DNA of 12,817 nucleotides, taken from positions 1-12,817 of the forward strand of contig JBAUHN010000492.1 in NCBI GenBank assembly GCA_049680295.1. The letters are read 5' to 3'. This document shows, in pieces, positions 1 through 5,235 of this stretch. Source of the DNA: JBAUHN01 sp049680295. GTDB taxonomy: Bacteria > Pseudomonadota > Alphaproteobacteria > Rhodobacterales > Rhodobacteraceae. Each line of letters starts with the position of its first letter. The stretch's first letter is position 1. Made by a program: the position numbers and the translations under genes. The notes under the pieces are model-generated. The model did no database searches and was not told the DNA's origin. It saw only the letters and a list, made by a program, of their open reading frames with translations.

Positions 1-2
1 GT

Positions 3-359
3 CTAGAGCACAACCGGTTTCCCGTGAGGGGTCCGAAAGTATGCGGCTTCCCAATCGGTGCGCCGCTGCACGCGGGTCTCCTCGGAAATACCGGCGCTCT
101 CGGTGAGCGTTTCAAGTGCACTGAGGACTGCTGCGTAATATGTGTCAAGATCATCTGGAGCCCCTTCGCTCTCGGCACTCCTCAATTCTTGGCCGAGCGC
201 TTCGGCCCAAGCCGTCGCGGTAAAATGACCGGCTTGGACCAAATTGTCTGCTAGGGCGAGCGCCTGCGCCTGCCAAGGCTCATCAAAGACCGGCTGGGGT
301 GGGGCAAGTGGATCGTCAGGCTGGAACAAGGTAGCTTTCCCACAAATCGAGTGTGACAT
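3..359 (-). CDS. Nitrile hydratase accessory (activator/metallochaperone) protein
   Basis: A 118-residue protein, third gene of the nitrile hydratase operon. It resembles the P14K/NhlE-type accessory proteins, which resemble a shortened beta subunit and are known to deliver cobalt by forming a complex with alpha and exchanging for beta. What is visible is the family-like core PVFDEPWQAQALALADNL near residues 23-40, a W-A-E-A-L segment near residue 50, a D-T-Y-Y-A-A-V-L-SALE helix, and a C-terminal half ending TDWEAAYFRTPHGKPVVL. The stop TAG is at 3-5. The ATG at 359 overlaps the end of the beta gene by 44 bases and has only a distant AGGA. A TTG at 329, preceded by GGGAAAGC, is a plausible alternative start that would shorten the overlap to 14 bases. 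The N-terminal extension seen from an ATG at 494 lies in beta coding sequence and is rejected. Confidence 0.85.
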   Translation of the reverse strand: MSHSICGKATLFQPDDPLAPPQPVFDEPWQAQALALADNLVQAGHFTATAWAEALGQELRSAESEGAPDDLDTYYAAVLSALETLTESAGISEETRVQRRTDWEAAYFRTPHGKPVVL

Positions 360-975
360 CGTCGCGCGGATCGGAATCCTCGCCCCATAATGTAACGGCG
401 CGGAATCCAACCGTATAAAGATGTTCCGGCACCTCGACCCCTTCGGCATTGCGGTCTGGCAGTACATGCGCGCCATGATGGGCAAGAACCACACCCTCTA
501 GACCGCGCACGTACCGCGGAAGGCGGGTATGATTTGCATTGATATGACGCCGGGCTTGGACCGTGTCTCCGACGGAAAAAGCGGGCCGTTGCAACGTGTC
601 TCTCTCAAAACTGAAAGCCGACGCGGCCACATCCGCTACTGCATCCTGAACGGTCATGGAAGGAGGCGGCGCAACGGGGTTTTGTACGTGACCGCGTTTG
701 ACGTCTTCAAGTGTGATCGTGCCGTTATCGAGCATCCTTACCAGATCGTTGGTGCACCACTTTTGGAAGTAGGAAAAGGCAAGGTAGTCAGCAGGCACCA
801 TGCGTTCGAGCCCGTGGCGAAACCAGTCTATGGTGCTTCCCGGCGCAATCGGCGACCAGTTCAACGCAAAGGCGCGTTTTTCCCAATCTTCCAAGTCGCG
901 AAAGTCCCTGTCGCCGCTTTTTGCGGGCACTGGGCCAAAACCCTCAATGCCGCCGAGATCGTGAATGCCATCCAT
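316..975 (-). CDS. nthB: Nitrile hydratase beta subunit
   Basis: A 219-residue cytosolic subunit that pairs with alpha to hydrate nitriles to amides. The N-terminus MDGIHDLGGIEGFGPV is the classic beta-subunit opening. A helical N-terminal domain follows (DLEDWEKRAFAL, then a D-Y-L-A-F-S-Y-F-Q-K-W segment near residues 63-73). The C-terminal SH3-like barrel carries FSVGDTVQARRHINANHTRLPRYVRG near residues 132-157, where the arginines are of the kind that contact the oxidised cysteines of alpha. The length is usual for the family. The start ATG shares one base with the alpha stop (TGATG), and a GGCGGAG ribosome site lies at 984-990 with 8-base spacing, so alpha and beta are translationally coupled. 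The 3' end overlaps the accessory gene. Confidence 0.95.
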   Translation of the reverse strand: MDGIHDLGGIEGFGPVPAKSGDRDFRDLEDWEKRAFALNWSPIAPGSTIDWFRHGLERMVPADYLAFSYFQKWCTNDLVRMLDNGTITLEDVKRGHVQNPVAPPPSMTVQDAVADVAASAFSFERDTLQRPAFSVGDTVQARRHINANHTRLPRYVRGLEGVVLAHHGAHVLPDRNAEGVEVPEHLYTVGFRAVTLWGEDSDPRDDVTLDLWESYLVPA

Positions 976-1616
976 CAGCCCGTCTCCGCCTTCAAATCTC
1001 GCTCCGTCCCGATCATGGAGTTTCGGGTGACAAGGGCTGCCAGGCGTTCCTCACTCCACTCATCGGTTCCCGAGGGCCGTTGCGGGACAACGATATAGCG
1101 AAGCTCGGCTGTGCTGTCCCAGACGCGGACGCCGACATCCTCAGGGAGCTGCACGCCGAACTCTGTGAGCACTTTTCGAGGCTCTCGAACGGCGCGGGCG
1201 CGGTATTCGGTCGATTTGTACCACGCCGGTGACATCCCAAGGATTGAAAAGGGATAGCAAGAGCATAGCGTGCACACGACCATGTTGTGCTGCGTGTCGG
1301 TGTTCTCGACCGCCTTTAAATGTGCTGTCGCGTCGCCTTGATAGTCAAACTCCTTGATGGCTTCTGCCGCGTCATCCAACAGACGTGTCCGAAAACCCGG
1401 ATCAAGCCATGACCGCGCTACGACATGCGCCCCGCGTTTCGGTCCGATATGCTCGGAATAGGCTTCAATCCAAGCGTCGAGGCTTTCAGGCGCGACCAGA
1501 CCACGTTCCACTGCAAGACTTTCCAATGTCTTGACCCTGAGCTCAGGGTCTGACGGCAAGTGTGTATGCAATTCGCGGTGCAGCTTCGCAGCGTTTTCAC
1601 TGTCAAATGTAGGCAT
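975..1616 (-). CDS. nthA: Nitrile hydratase alpha subunit, cobalt type
   Basis: A 213-residue catalytic subunit. The metal-binding motif V-V-C-T-L-C-S-C-Y-P sits at residues 113-122, with C115, C118 and C120 as metal ligands. In the family C118 and C120 are oxidised to sulfinate and sulfenate. Thr inside the motif (CTLCSC) and Tyr after it are the cobalt-type pattern; iron enzymes usually have CSLCSCT. The family-typical run P-A-W-Y-K-S-x-x-Y-R-x-R-A-V follows at about residues 130-143. The ATG at 1616 is chosen over the ATG at 1634 because GGGGAGA at 1623-1629 stands 6 bases before it. This is the first gene of the operon, followed directly by beta. Thiocyanate hydrolase gamma subunit shares the Cys motif, but the beta and accessory neighbours favour nitrile hydratase. 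Confidence 0.95.
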   Translation of the reverse strand: MPTFDSENAAKLHRELHTHLPSDPELRVKTLESLAVERGLVAPESLDAWIEAYSEHIGPKRGAHVVARSWLDPGFRTRLLDDAAEAIKEFDYQGDATAHLKAVENTDTQHNMVVCTLCSCYPFSILGMSPAWYKSTEYRARAVREPRKVLTEFGVQLPEDVGVRVWDSTAELRYIVVPQRPSGTDEWSEERLAALVTRNSMIGTERDLKAETG

Positions 1617-1622
1617 TCGCGT

Positions 1623-1629
1623 TCTCCCC
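1623..1629 (-). promoter_or_regulatory. nthA: Ribosome binding site deciding the nthA start
   Basis: GGGGAGA on the minus strand, 6 bases before the ATG at 1616. The alternative in-frame ATG at 1634 lies upstream of it and would place this site inside the gene, so 1616 is the supported start. Confidence 0.75.
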
Positions 1630-2023
1630 AACACGACACTAGCACCGCCTGCTAAGTGATGCGATTTATTTTGGCCTGGCCGGTCAGGACGGTTTCAGAA
1701 CCCGACTTCCTTACAAAGCACAGCATCCCGAAAATGGGTTCGCAGCTGTCGATGAGGTCGCGGCCCGATAGCATCCCCTGCGTGTGCACCGCTGCGGCTA
1801 TAGTGCCAAAAACGGTGGTTTGTGTCCCCGCCACAAACCACCGGCAGAACACGAACGGGTAGCTTCCCGTGCCGCGTTCAAACTGGCATGAACGATGCAG
1901 GAGCCCACAGGAGCAGTGAAGTAGTCTTGGAACCTGACCTACCTTTTGAGTTCATGGTTGAGGGGATCGCTCTCAGTCTGCAGGCGTCTAACGCATCGAG
2001 AGCCATTTGGAGGGGAAAGGTGG
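1630..2023. other. Gene-poor stretch between nitrile hydratase operon and IS remnants
   Basis: No open frame here has a recognisable product. Two mutually antisense frames of about 67 codons (1652-1852 minus, 1656-1862 plus) give sequences I cannot assign. The stretch should hold the promoter of the nitrile hydratase operon, but I see no convincing -35/-10 pair upstream of 1616. It contains the strong hairpin at 1813-1843 and a partial match (1801-1825) to the recombination-site-like sequence at 12205-12229. It is probably a decayed insertion scar. Confidence 0.5.
1813..1843. repeat. Strong perfect inverted repeat (12-bp stem, 7-base loop)
   Basis: CGGTGGTTTGTG at 1813-1824 is exactly complementary to CACAAACCACCG at 1832-1843, with loop TCCCCGC. 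No T-run follows on either strand, so it is not a standard intrinsic terminator. It may be a recombination-site arm, a mobile-element end or a structured RNA element. Confidence 0.8.
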
Positions 2024-2395
2024 AGGCAGCCGCGCGTGCCGCACTCCCCGGCGGCGATCTCCGGCGCCCTGCTGCCCGTGATGGCGCGCGATGCGGTGCT
2101 CTGCACGGACGGGTTCGCCACCTACGAGCGGATCGCGAAGGACGAACGCATCCCGCATTTCGCGCTCAATGCCGGGCGGCGGACGAAGCGCACACCGCGA
2201 AGCCACCATATAAACACTGTCAACGCCCTGATCGACCGGTTCCGGGCCTTCATGCAACCCTTCTGCGGCCCCGCGTCAAAGAACCTTGCAGCCTACGGCC
2301 GCTGGCATGCCGCCCGGAACAACGCGGACCGCTCCTACCTCGATGCGCTCAGGCTGCTGCTCGCTTCAGGCTCTCGCGCCAACACGATTTGCTGA
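2024..2395 (+). pseudogene. IS1595-type (ISXO2-like) transposase remnant, C-terminal part
   Basis: The frame ending at the TGA at 2393-2395 encodes a C-terminal transposase piece resembling IS1595-family ISXO2-like DDE enzymes. Recognisable parts are the segment A-I-S-G-A-L-L-P-V-M-A-R-D-A-V-L from about 2051, the C-T-D-G-F-A-T-Y stretch with the probable second catalytic Asp, H-H-I-N-T-V-N-A-L-I-D-R-F, and R-W-H-A-A-R-N-N-A-D-R near the end. The N-terminal DNA-binding and first-Asp regions expected in a protein of about 300 residues are absent. Sequence before about 2024 does not resemble the family, although the frame stays open back to an ATG at 1946. The last residues after L-R-L-L-L-A probably belong to the junction with the next remnant. 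It cannot be active. Confidence 0.72.
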
Positions 2396-2519
2396 CACCG
2401 CCGCCCGCATGAATAACGTCAATCCAGAAGCTTGGTTGACTTGGGTCCTGACCCATATCGCCGATCATAAAATCAACCGCATCGAAGACTTGGCACCTTG
2501 GAATTGGCAGCCAAGCTAA
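2388..2519 (+). pseudogene. IS66-type transposase (TnpC) C-terminal remnant
   Basis: About 43 codons ending in TAA at 2517-2519 encode F-A-D-T-A-A-R-M-N-N-V-N-P-E-A-W-L followed by T-H-I-A-D-H-K-I-N-R-I-E-D-L-A-P-W-N-W. This matches the well-known IS66 TnpC tail (VDPQAWL...RIADH...LLPW). The rest of TnpC and the tnpA/tnpB genes are missing. The fragment abuts the IS1595-type remnant in a different frame, so two elements are fused end to end near 2380-2395. The CCGGACG stretch at 2539-2545 might be part of a decayed IS66 end, but I cannot establish this. Confidence 0.7.
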
Positions 2520-2657
2520 AAAGTCAAGGCCAGTCAGACCGGACGGATACGGCTAGAACCTCGCATCGACAATTCAAAGCTAAGAAGAGGGACGCCCCTT
2601 AGGTCAGTATTGCTGACATATCGTGTAATGCGTTTTATGTATTTTTTTATTGTATAC

Positions 2658-2680
2658 GAGACGCTGAAACTCAGCGTCTC
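2658..2680. repeat. Perfect inverted repeat, 10-bp stem
   Basis: GAGACGCTGA at 2658-2667 and TCAGCGTCTC at 2671-2680 with a 3-base spacer AAC. The T-rich run lies before, not after, the hairpin on the plus strand, and on the minus strand the sequence following is A-rich. It therefore lacks the U-tract of an intrinsic terminator on both strands. Confidence 0.7.
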
Positions 2681-2826
2681 CTTCCAGTTCTCGCTAAATC
2701 AAATTGATTATCGAGCGCATCGACGACTTGCACCAAGTACTCACCTGTGTCGGGTGCTAAAGCCTGTTGGTAGAAGCCATTGTTGAAACCAATGTTTCGG
2801 TTAGTTCGAGTTCTGTAAAATCAAAC

Positions 2827-2849
2827 AACGCCGCTGCCGCTGCGGCGTT
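2827..2849 (-). terminator. Probable intrinsic terminator of the cytochrome operon
   Basis: AACGCCGC at 2827-2834 pairs with GCGGCGTT at 2842-2849 around a 7-base loop. Read on the minus strand, the stem is followed by TGTTTGATTTT, a moderate U-rich tail. It lies 75 bases past the stop of the cytochrome gene at 2925, the right place to end that transcript. Confidence 0.55.
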
Positions 2850-2924
2850 ATCTATATTCGACCTGCATTTATGAATTACAAAACGCGCGTTTGCTCTCTA
2901 ATAGGGCATGCAAAACAATACATA

Positions 2925-3503
2925 TCAATTAGAGTTTGTTATTTCAAGTTTAACATTAGAGTACCAATCAGCCACTGCACGTATCTCCATATCTGAAAGG
3001 TGCGCAGCGACTTCCGACATGATCTCATGTGTGCGTCGCCCACTTCGAAACGCTTTTAATTGTGTATCGATGTAGATATTTACCTCACCGGCTAGATTTG
3101 GAGCATCTGGAATGACGGATATTCCGTCTGCACCATGACAAGAGACACATGCCTCAGGAGCATCTTCTTCGCTCAATCCTTCGGCCAGCGAAGCTTTTGC
3201 CGTATGAGAAGAGTACCAAGCCGCAACATCGGAGATTTGCTGAGCTGTCAGACTTGCTGTTACAACAGTCATCATCTCGTGTTCTCTGGCGCCTGTCTTA
3301 AATGCCATTAGTTGTGCTTCTAGGTAAGCTTTTGGTTCTCCTCCGATATGTGGAGCAATCGGAACCTGCGCATATCCATCAATCCCATGACACGTACGGC
3401 ACATATTTGCGATCTTACGTCCTGCGGCTGGATCATCTGCAGCACTGGGCGTGCCCCCGGCGAGTAAAAACCCGCCGAGGATGATTGTGGTAAAGGTCTT
3501 CAT
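2925..3503 (-). CDS. Dihaem cytochrome c (c4-like), periplasmic
   Basis: A 192-residue electron carrier. A Sec signal peptide (MKTFTTIILGGFLLAGG, cleavage probably near residue 21) precedes two similar haem domains: C-R-T-C-H at residues 35-39 and C-V-S-C-H at 119-123. Each is followed by a helix containing a candidate axial Met (M77 or M78 in domain 1, M162 in domain 2), then an L-x-x-x-x-I-x-x-V-A-x-W-Y helix. The internal duplication and length fit the cytochrome c4 family. The start ATG overlaps the stop of the upstream dehydrogenase by four bases (ATGA, 3500-3503), so the two proteins are made together. It is likely the electron acceptor for that dehydrogenase, passing electrons to a terminal oxidase. 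This stretch looks more AT-rich than the nitrile hydratase genes. Confidence 0.92.
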   Translation of the reverse strand: MKTFTTIILGGFLLAGGTPSAADDPAAGRKIANMCRTCHGIDGYAQVPIAPHIGGEPKAYLEAQLMAFKTGAREHEMMTVVTASLTAQQISDVAAWYSSHTAKASLAEGLSEEDAPEACVSCHGADGISVIPDAPNLAGEVNIYIDTQLKAFRSGRRTHEIMSEVAAHLSDMEIRAVADWYSNVKLEITNSN

Positions 3504-4765
3504 TCCGACGCTTCAGGCTTGTACGCGATACGCCAGATTGCGCCGGCAAAGTCATCAGATACGAGCATCGAGCCGTCGGGCAAAAATTCGATGTCCATTG
3601 GTCGGCCGCTGTATTCGCCTGTCTCTTCATTGAGCCAACCGTCAGCAAACACTTGAGCGCCGACAGCATTCCCTGTCTCGGGATCAAGCGCAGTAAACAT
3701 CACTCTAGCACCAACGGGTGTAGTACGGTTCCAAGAACCATGCTGTGCCCAAAAGATGCCACCATGATATTCCTCTGGAAAGCTTTGGTCGTGATAAAAA
3801 CGCATACCGAGGTCGGCTGCATGAGCTGTAAGCTCAAGCTGTGGCTCTACAAACTCTACACCTTCCGGGCGTGGAAAATCTGCTTCGGATACGATTTCTA
3901 TACGTGAGTTGGTCCACGGGAAGCCAAAGTGTTGTCCCGCAGCGGTTTGGCGGTTTAACTCGCCTGGGGGAATGTCGTCTCCCAATCCGTCAACTTGATT
4001 GTCAGTCCACCAAAGCTCACCAGTCGCTGGATTGAAATCTTGCCCAACTGAATTTCGTACGCCCCGGGTGTAAACTTCGCGGCCGGACCCATCAGTGTTA
4101 ATGCGGATAATGCCGCCAATTCCAATCTCATCATACATTTCGATCTTTTCGACCGGCTGCACATTATGCGGTTGACCTAGAGAAATATATAGCTTCCCAT
4201 CTGGTCCGATATCACACACGCGCGCTGTGTGATTGAAGCTTTCCTCCTCGACAGGGATCAGCTCACCCTGCGGTACAACCACACCCACGGCAGGATCGGG
4301 TCCCTCGAAGAAGAATTCTGCGGCTGGGAATACCAAAACGCGATTCCGCTCTGCAATATAGAGGAAACCATCTGGGGAGAAACAAGGACCATTTGGTATG
4401 TCGAATGTTATTGAAGGCGCGAAATCCTTGACTTCGTCTGCTATACGATCTCGGTTGCGATCCACAATCGACCACATTTTGTCTTTACGAGTACCTGCAA
4501 AGAGTACTGTACCCTGAGGTGCCATAGCCATTGAGCGCGCGTCAGGTACCACAGCATAGAGGCTGACTTCGAAACCCTCCGGCACATTAATGCGGCTGGC
4601 TATCTCTTTGAGAGCCTCAGCACGATCACCACTCTGATCAACGAATGTGAACGTGGCGTCTGTTTTCTGCATATTGCTGAGTTTGTCCATATTGTCTTGC
4701 GCGACAACAGGCCCAGACAACACGGTTCCGAGCAAAAGGCTCGAAAGTAGCTTTCGATGAATCAT
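3500..4765 (-). CDS. PQQ/sorbosone-dehydrogenase-type beta-propeller oxidoreductase
   Basis: A 421-residue exported enzyme of the L-sorbosone dehydrogenase / soluble PQQ sugar dehydrogenase superfamily. A signal peptide (MIHRKLLSSLLLGTVLSGPVV) is followed by a six-bladed-propeller-like sequence. The stretch N-H-T-A-R-x-C-D-I-G-P-D-G-K-L-Y near residues 178-193 matches the region that carries the catalytic His in soluble glucose dehydrogenase (H179 here). Y-T-R-G-V-R-N-S-V-G fits the PQQ-contacting arginine region, and GRPMDIEFLPDGSMLVSDDF is the typical final blade. The ATG at 4765 is chosen because GGGAGGAG lies just before it and because it begins the signal peptide; the ATG at 4807 has neither. 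It probably oxidises an aldose, aldehyde or alcohol and reduces the coupled cytochrome. The substrate is not predictable, and PQQ biosynthesis genes are not in the window. Confidence 0.85.
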   Translation of the reverse strand: MIHRKLLSSLLLGTVLSGPVVAQDNMDKLSNMQKTDATFTFVDQSGDRAEALKEIASRINVPEGFEVSLYAVVPDARSMAMAPQGTVLFAGTRKDKMWSIVDRNRDRIADEVKDFAPSITFDIPNGPCFSPDGFLYIAERNRVLVFPAAEFFFEGPDPAVGVVVPQGELIPVEEESFNHTARVCDIGPDGKLYISLGQPHNVQPVEKIEMYDEIGIGGIIRINTDGSGREVYTRGVRNSVGQDFNPATGELWWTDNQVDGLGDDIPPGELNRQTAAGQHFGFPWTNSRIEIVSEADFPRPEGVEFVEPQLELTAHAADLGMRFYHDQSFPEEYHGGIFWAQHGSWNRTTPVGARVMFTALDPETGNAVGAQVFADGWLNEETGEYSGRPMDIEFLPDGSMLVSDDFAGAIWRIAYKPEASE

Positions 4766-4829
4766 AGTTCTCCTCCCGAAATTTTGGTTGATTGGCTCCT
4801 CGTTCACGGGAAGCTGGTCAACTTACTTG

Positions 4830-4858
4830 ATATCAGCAAGTATGCAGCAATCTGTCAA
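4830..4858 (-). promoter_or_regulatory. Candidate sigma-70-type promoter for the dehydrogenase-cytochrome operon
   Basis: On the minus strand a perfect -35 TTGACA (4853-4858) is followed after 17 bases by TGATAT (4830-4835), preceded by an A-rich run. Transcription would start near 4823, about 58 bases before the ATG at 4765. The -35 is strong and the -10 weak. Confidence 0.5.
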
Positions 4859-5029
4859 CTTTTTTTACCAATTTGGCAAAAACTCAGGCTACGGACATTG
4901 AACAAAAATATCTCAGCCTGCCTGCGGTCTCATACCGATGTGCAAGGCAGAACACATCTGAACTATGGACCAAATATTCGGTTCAGTTGAACCCAATGAT
5001 CGACCGCATCACCTGTAAAGTCGTCCTCA

Positions 5030-5045
5030 CGTCAGAAATCTGACG
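5030..5045. repeat. Short perfect dyad downstream of the TRAP-amidase operon
   Basis: CGTCAGA and TCTGACG with a 2-base centre, 29 bases past the stop of the small membrane protein gene on the minus strand. It could be a weak terminator hairpin or a regulator site; there is no following T-run. Confidence 0.4.
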
Positions 5046-5073
5046 AAGTCGGCACGTTCCACTGGATGGTCCT

Positions 5074-5235
5074 TCAATGCTTACGCTTTTTATGGGTCGT
5101 ATAGAGATCCCATCCTGCGAGCAGCACCGTGAGTGCGATCACTGAGACAAGATCAATCCGCGGCACATGAATTACAAGTATGGAAAGGAAGGCTACGAGG
5201 ACGAGAAATGCGAAAACCGCAAGGACTTTGTTCAT
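5074..5235 (-). CDS. Small two-helix membrane protein, last gene of the TRAP-amidase operon
   Basis: A 53-residue reading frame starting at ATG 5233-5235 and ending TGA 5074-5076. The start overlaps the amidase stop by four bases (ATGA, 5232-5235), the same coupling seen elsewhere in the window, which strongly supports translation. The protein has a first hydrophobic helix at about residues 4-23 (V-L-A-V-F-A-F-L-V-L-V-A-F-L-S-I-L-V-I), a short polar turn H-V-P-R-I-D, a second helix at about 29-42 (V-S-V-I-A-L-T-V-L-L-A-G-W), and a basic tail T-T-H-K-K-R-K-H. By the positive-inside rule both ends are probably cytoplasmic. I do not assign a function. An accessory role for the TRAP permease or recruitment of the amidase to the membrane are possibilities from context only. 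Confidence 0.75.
   Translation of the reverse strand: MNKVLAVFAFLVLVAFLSILVIHVPRIDLVSVIALTVLLAGWDLYTTHKKRKH

Larger units (their letters stand above)
2520..2924. other. Intergenic region between IS66 remnant and cytochrome gene
   Basis: No gene is visible in either strand of this 405-base AT-rich stretch. It contains an imperfect dyad GTCAG-N5-CTGAC at 2603-2617, a T-run at 2642-2648 followed by a perfect 10-bp-stem hairpin at 2658-2680, a GC-rich hairpin at 2827-2849 that probably terminates the cytochrome operon, and a 12-base self-complementary AAACGCGCGTTT at 2881-2892. Confidence 0.55.
4766..5073. other. Intergenic region upstream of the PQQ-type dehydrogenase
   Basis: No gene is visible in these 308 bases. 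Near the dehydrogenase it holds a ribosome site (GGGAGGAG, minus strand, 4770-4777) and a promoter candidate at 4830-4858. Further out are two short dyads: GGTTCA-GT-TGAACC at 4980-4993 and CGTCAGA-AA-TCTGACG at 5030-5045. The second lies just past the stop of the small membrane protein gene and could help end the TRAP operon transcript, although no U-tract follows. Confidence 0.5.

Noticed and set aside
360..494. N-terminal extension of the accessory protein from the ATG at 494
   Set aside because: It lies wholly within the beta-subunit coding sequence, resembles nothing in the family, and the family-like sequence begins after 359.
529..1232. Plus-strand open frames of 103-189 codons opposite nitrile hydratase
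   Set aside because: They are antisense shadows of the clearly recognised alpha and beta genes, with basic, low-complexity products.
975..1616. Thiocyanate hydrolase gamma subunit instead of nitrile hydratase alpha
   Set aside because: The Cys motif is shared, but the downstream beta subunit with MDGIHDLGG and the activator protein are the nitrile hydratase arrangement.
1652..1862. Overlapping antisense frames of about 67 codons in the scar region
   Set aside because: No recognisable domain, no ribosome site, and both strands are open by chance over the same bases.
1946..2023. Upstream part of the IS1595-type frame as genuine transposase N-terminus
   Set aside because: The frame is open but the residues do not resemble the family; it is probably fused foreign sequence.
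2881..2892. AAACGCGCGTTT palindrome as a regulatory site
   Set aside because: Short self-complementary sequence without loop, repeat partner or nearby start; may be chance.
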